The translations under genes and the position numbers were made by a program. Source: Porphyromonas sp. (GTDB lineage Bacteria; Bacteroidota; Bacteroidia; Bacteroidales; Paludibacteraceae). From it: a stretch of 34,669 bases of DNA. Of the stretch, positions 33,726 to 34,669 are shown piece by piece (the stretch's first letter is position 1; each line of letters begins with the position of its first letter). The stretch is from contig DYSC01000009.1 of assembly GCA_020726365.1 (NCBI GenBank), forward strand, positions 1 through 34,669, read 5' to 3'. The notes under the pieces are model-generated. The model searched no databases. It saw only the letters and a program-made list of their open reading frames with translations, and was not told the origin of the DNA.

Positions 33726-34568
33726 ATGAAGACAAATTACGAAATCCGTTATGCATCACACCCTGATGATGCTAAAAAGTACGACACTGCTCGTCTGCGC
33801 AAAGAGTTTTTGGTTGAAAACCTTTTTAAAAATGACGAAGTAAATATGGTTTACACCTTATTCGACCGTTTAGTAGTAGGAGGTGCAACGCCTGTAAACG
33901 AAGCACTTACACTTGAAGCTATCGATCCGCTGAAATCAGAATTTTTCCTTTCGCGTCGCGAATTAGGCACCTATAATGTAGGCGGAGACGGAAAAGTGAC
34001 TGTTGATGGTGAAACTTATGAACTTGGATACAAAGAAGCTTTGTACTTAGGTGCAGGCGACCGTACAGTAACCTTTGAAAGTATCGATGCATCGAATCCG
34101 GCAAAGTTTTACTTCAACTCAGCTTCAGCACATAAAACTTTTCCTGATCGTAAAATAACACAGGCCGATGCTATTGTTATGGAATTAGGCGCATTGGAAA
34201 CTTCAAATCACCGCAACATCAACAAAATGTTGGTTCGCGAAGTGGTTGAAACATGTCAGTTACAAATGGGGATGACCGAATTGCGGGTAGGAAGCGTTTG
34301 GAATACTATGCCGGCACACACACACAGCCGCCGTATGGAAGCTTATTTTTACTTTGAAGTACCCGAAGGAAATGCAGTTTGCCACTTTATGGGCGAACCT
34401 ACCGAGACTCGCCATATTTGGATGCAAGGCGACCAAGCTGTTATTTCGCCGGAATGGAGTATTCATTCGGCTGCGGGCACCAGCAACTACACCTTTATTT
34501 GGGGAATGGCCGGTGAAAACTTAGATTACAGCGACCAGAATTTTTACAAACATACGGAATTAAGATAA
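33726..34568 (+). CDS. kduI: 5-dehydro-4-deoxy-D-glucuronate isomerase
   Basis: A 280-residue cupin-fold isomerase converting 5-keto-4-deoxyuronate (DKI) to 3-deoxy-D-glycero-2,5-hexodiulosonate (DKII II) in the breakdown of pectin and other uronate polysaccharides. The zinc ligands are visible as His198, His200 and Glu205 in MPAHTHSRRMEAYFYFEVP and His247 in SPEWSIHSAAGTSNYTFIWGM, equivalent to the E. coli enzyme with a two-residue offset. Length is standard. The usual partner kduD would be expected downstream but the window ends 101 bp later; that remaining stretch consists of repeat sequence. Confidence 0.96.
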   Translation: MKTNYEIRYASHPDDAKKYDTARLRKEFLVENLFKNDEVNMVYTLFDRLVVGGATPVNEALTLEAIDPLKSEFFLSRRELGTYNVGGDGKVTVDGETYELGYKEALYLGAGDRTVTFESIDASNPAKFYFNSASAHKTFPDRKITQADAIVMELGALETSNHRNINKMLVREVVETCQLQMGMTELRVGSVWNTMPAHTHSRRMEAYFYFEVPEGNAVCHFMGEPTETRHIWMQGDQAVISPEWSIHSAAGTSNYTFIWGMAGENLDYSDQNFYKHTELR

Positions 34569-34669
34569 ATGGTTAATGATTAGTGGTTAATGATAAATCG
34601 TCAATTAATGATGATTTACCTTATAAACTTTATGAACTTTACAAACTTTATGAACTTTACAAACTTTAT
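34569..34669. repeat. Repeat-filled region after kduI, including an 18-bp tandem array
   Basis: GGTTAATGAT-type repeats (about 34569-34615) precede an 18-bp unit, AAACTTTATGAACTTTAC, in 2.5 exact copies (34625-34642, 34643-34660, 34661-34669 partial). The array runs off the window and may be longer. The same unit in reverse lies between sucC and sucD (26112-26147). Confidence 0.8.

Noticed and set aside
34625-34669. Possible CRISPR array at the window end
   Set aside because: Units are directly adjacent 18-mers with no spacers, so this is a tandem repeat.

Overview
The window looks like a chromosomal segment of a strictly anaerobic member of the Bacteroidota, most likely the order Bacteroidales. 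Four kinds of evidence agree. The DNA is AT-rich. Most promoters that can be read have the Bacteroidota -7 element TAnnTTTG and no Shine-Dalgarno sequence. Several genes are clade markers: PorT of the type IX secretion system, a Bacteroides-type serine palmitoyltransferase, a FeoA-FeoB fusion and a group B-like [FeFe] hydrogenase. Sequence alone does not fix the genus. Almost everything is housekeeping or core metabolism; there is no prophage, complete insertion sequence, CRISPR array or rRNA operon.

Layout. 1-3.9 kb: the end of an ArsC-like gene, a beta-helix lipoprotein, a small conserved protein, PorT, RidA and a DMP19-family protein. 3.9-8.4 kb: a GH13 alpha-amylase-family lipoprotein, a decayed beta-galactosidase relic and a serine hydrolase. 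8.4-14.4 kb: a CAU-anticodon tRNA, then a forward cluster HAD phosphatase - ribF - mazG - broken ORF6N gene - mutS2. 14.4-17.6 kb: DEAD-box helicase, PHP phosphatase and YkgJ-type cysteine-cluster protein, all reverse. 17.7-20.6 kb: serine palmitoyltransferase and a YbiT-like ABC-F protein. 20.6-25.2 kb: a CDF efflux protein upstream of feoAB, diverging from a ModF-like ABC ATPase. 25.2-30.9 kb: sucC-sucD, an [FeFe] hydrogenase, a TetR regulator and a nucleoside-recognition membrane protein with an unusual leader. 30.9-34.7 kb: a DUF2147 protein, a Nim-like flavoprotein, an undecaprenyl-phosphate sugar transferase and kduI.

Physiology suggested: fermentative growth on polysaccharides (GH13, decayed GH2, KduI for uronates), hydrogen metabolism, ferrous iron uptake linked with metal efflux, sphingolipid membranes, surface polysaccharide synthesis and type IX secretion.

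The least ordinary content is non-coding. (1) The nucleoside-recognition gene has a leader with a promoter, a 14-codon Leu/Ile-rich open frame and an overlapping terminator hairpin, arranged like an attenuator. (2) A palindromic intergenic repeat appears to have inserted in frame inside mutS2. (3) At least four families of short interspersed or tandem repeats sit between genes, including a palindrome paired with TTCTAATTT-type repeats at two sites. (4) Two genes are visibly decaying. I found no clear new multi-gene system; the leader and the in-frame repeat are the best candidates for follow-up.
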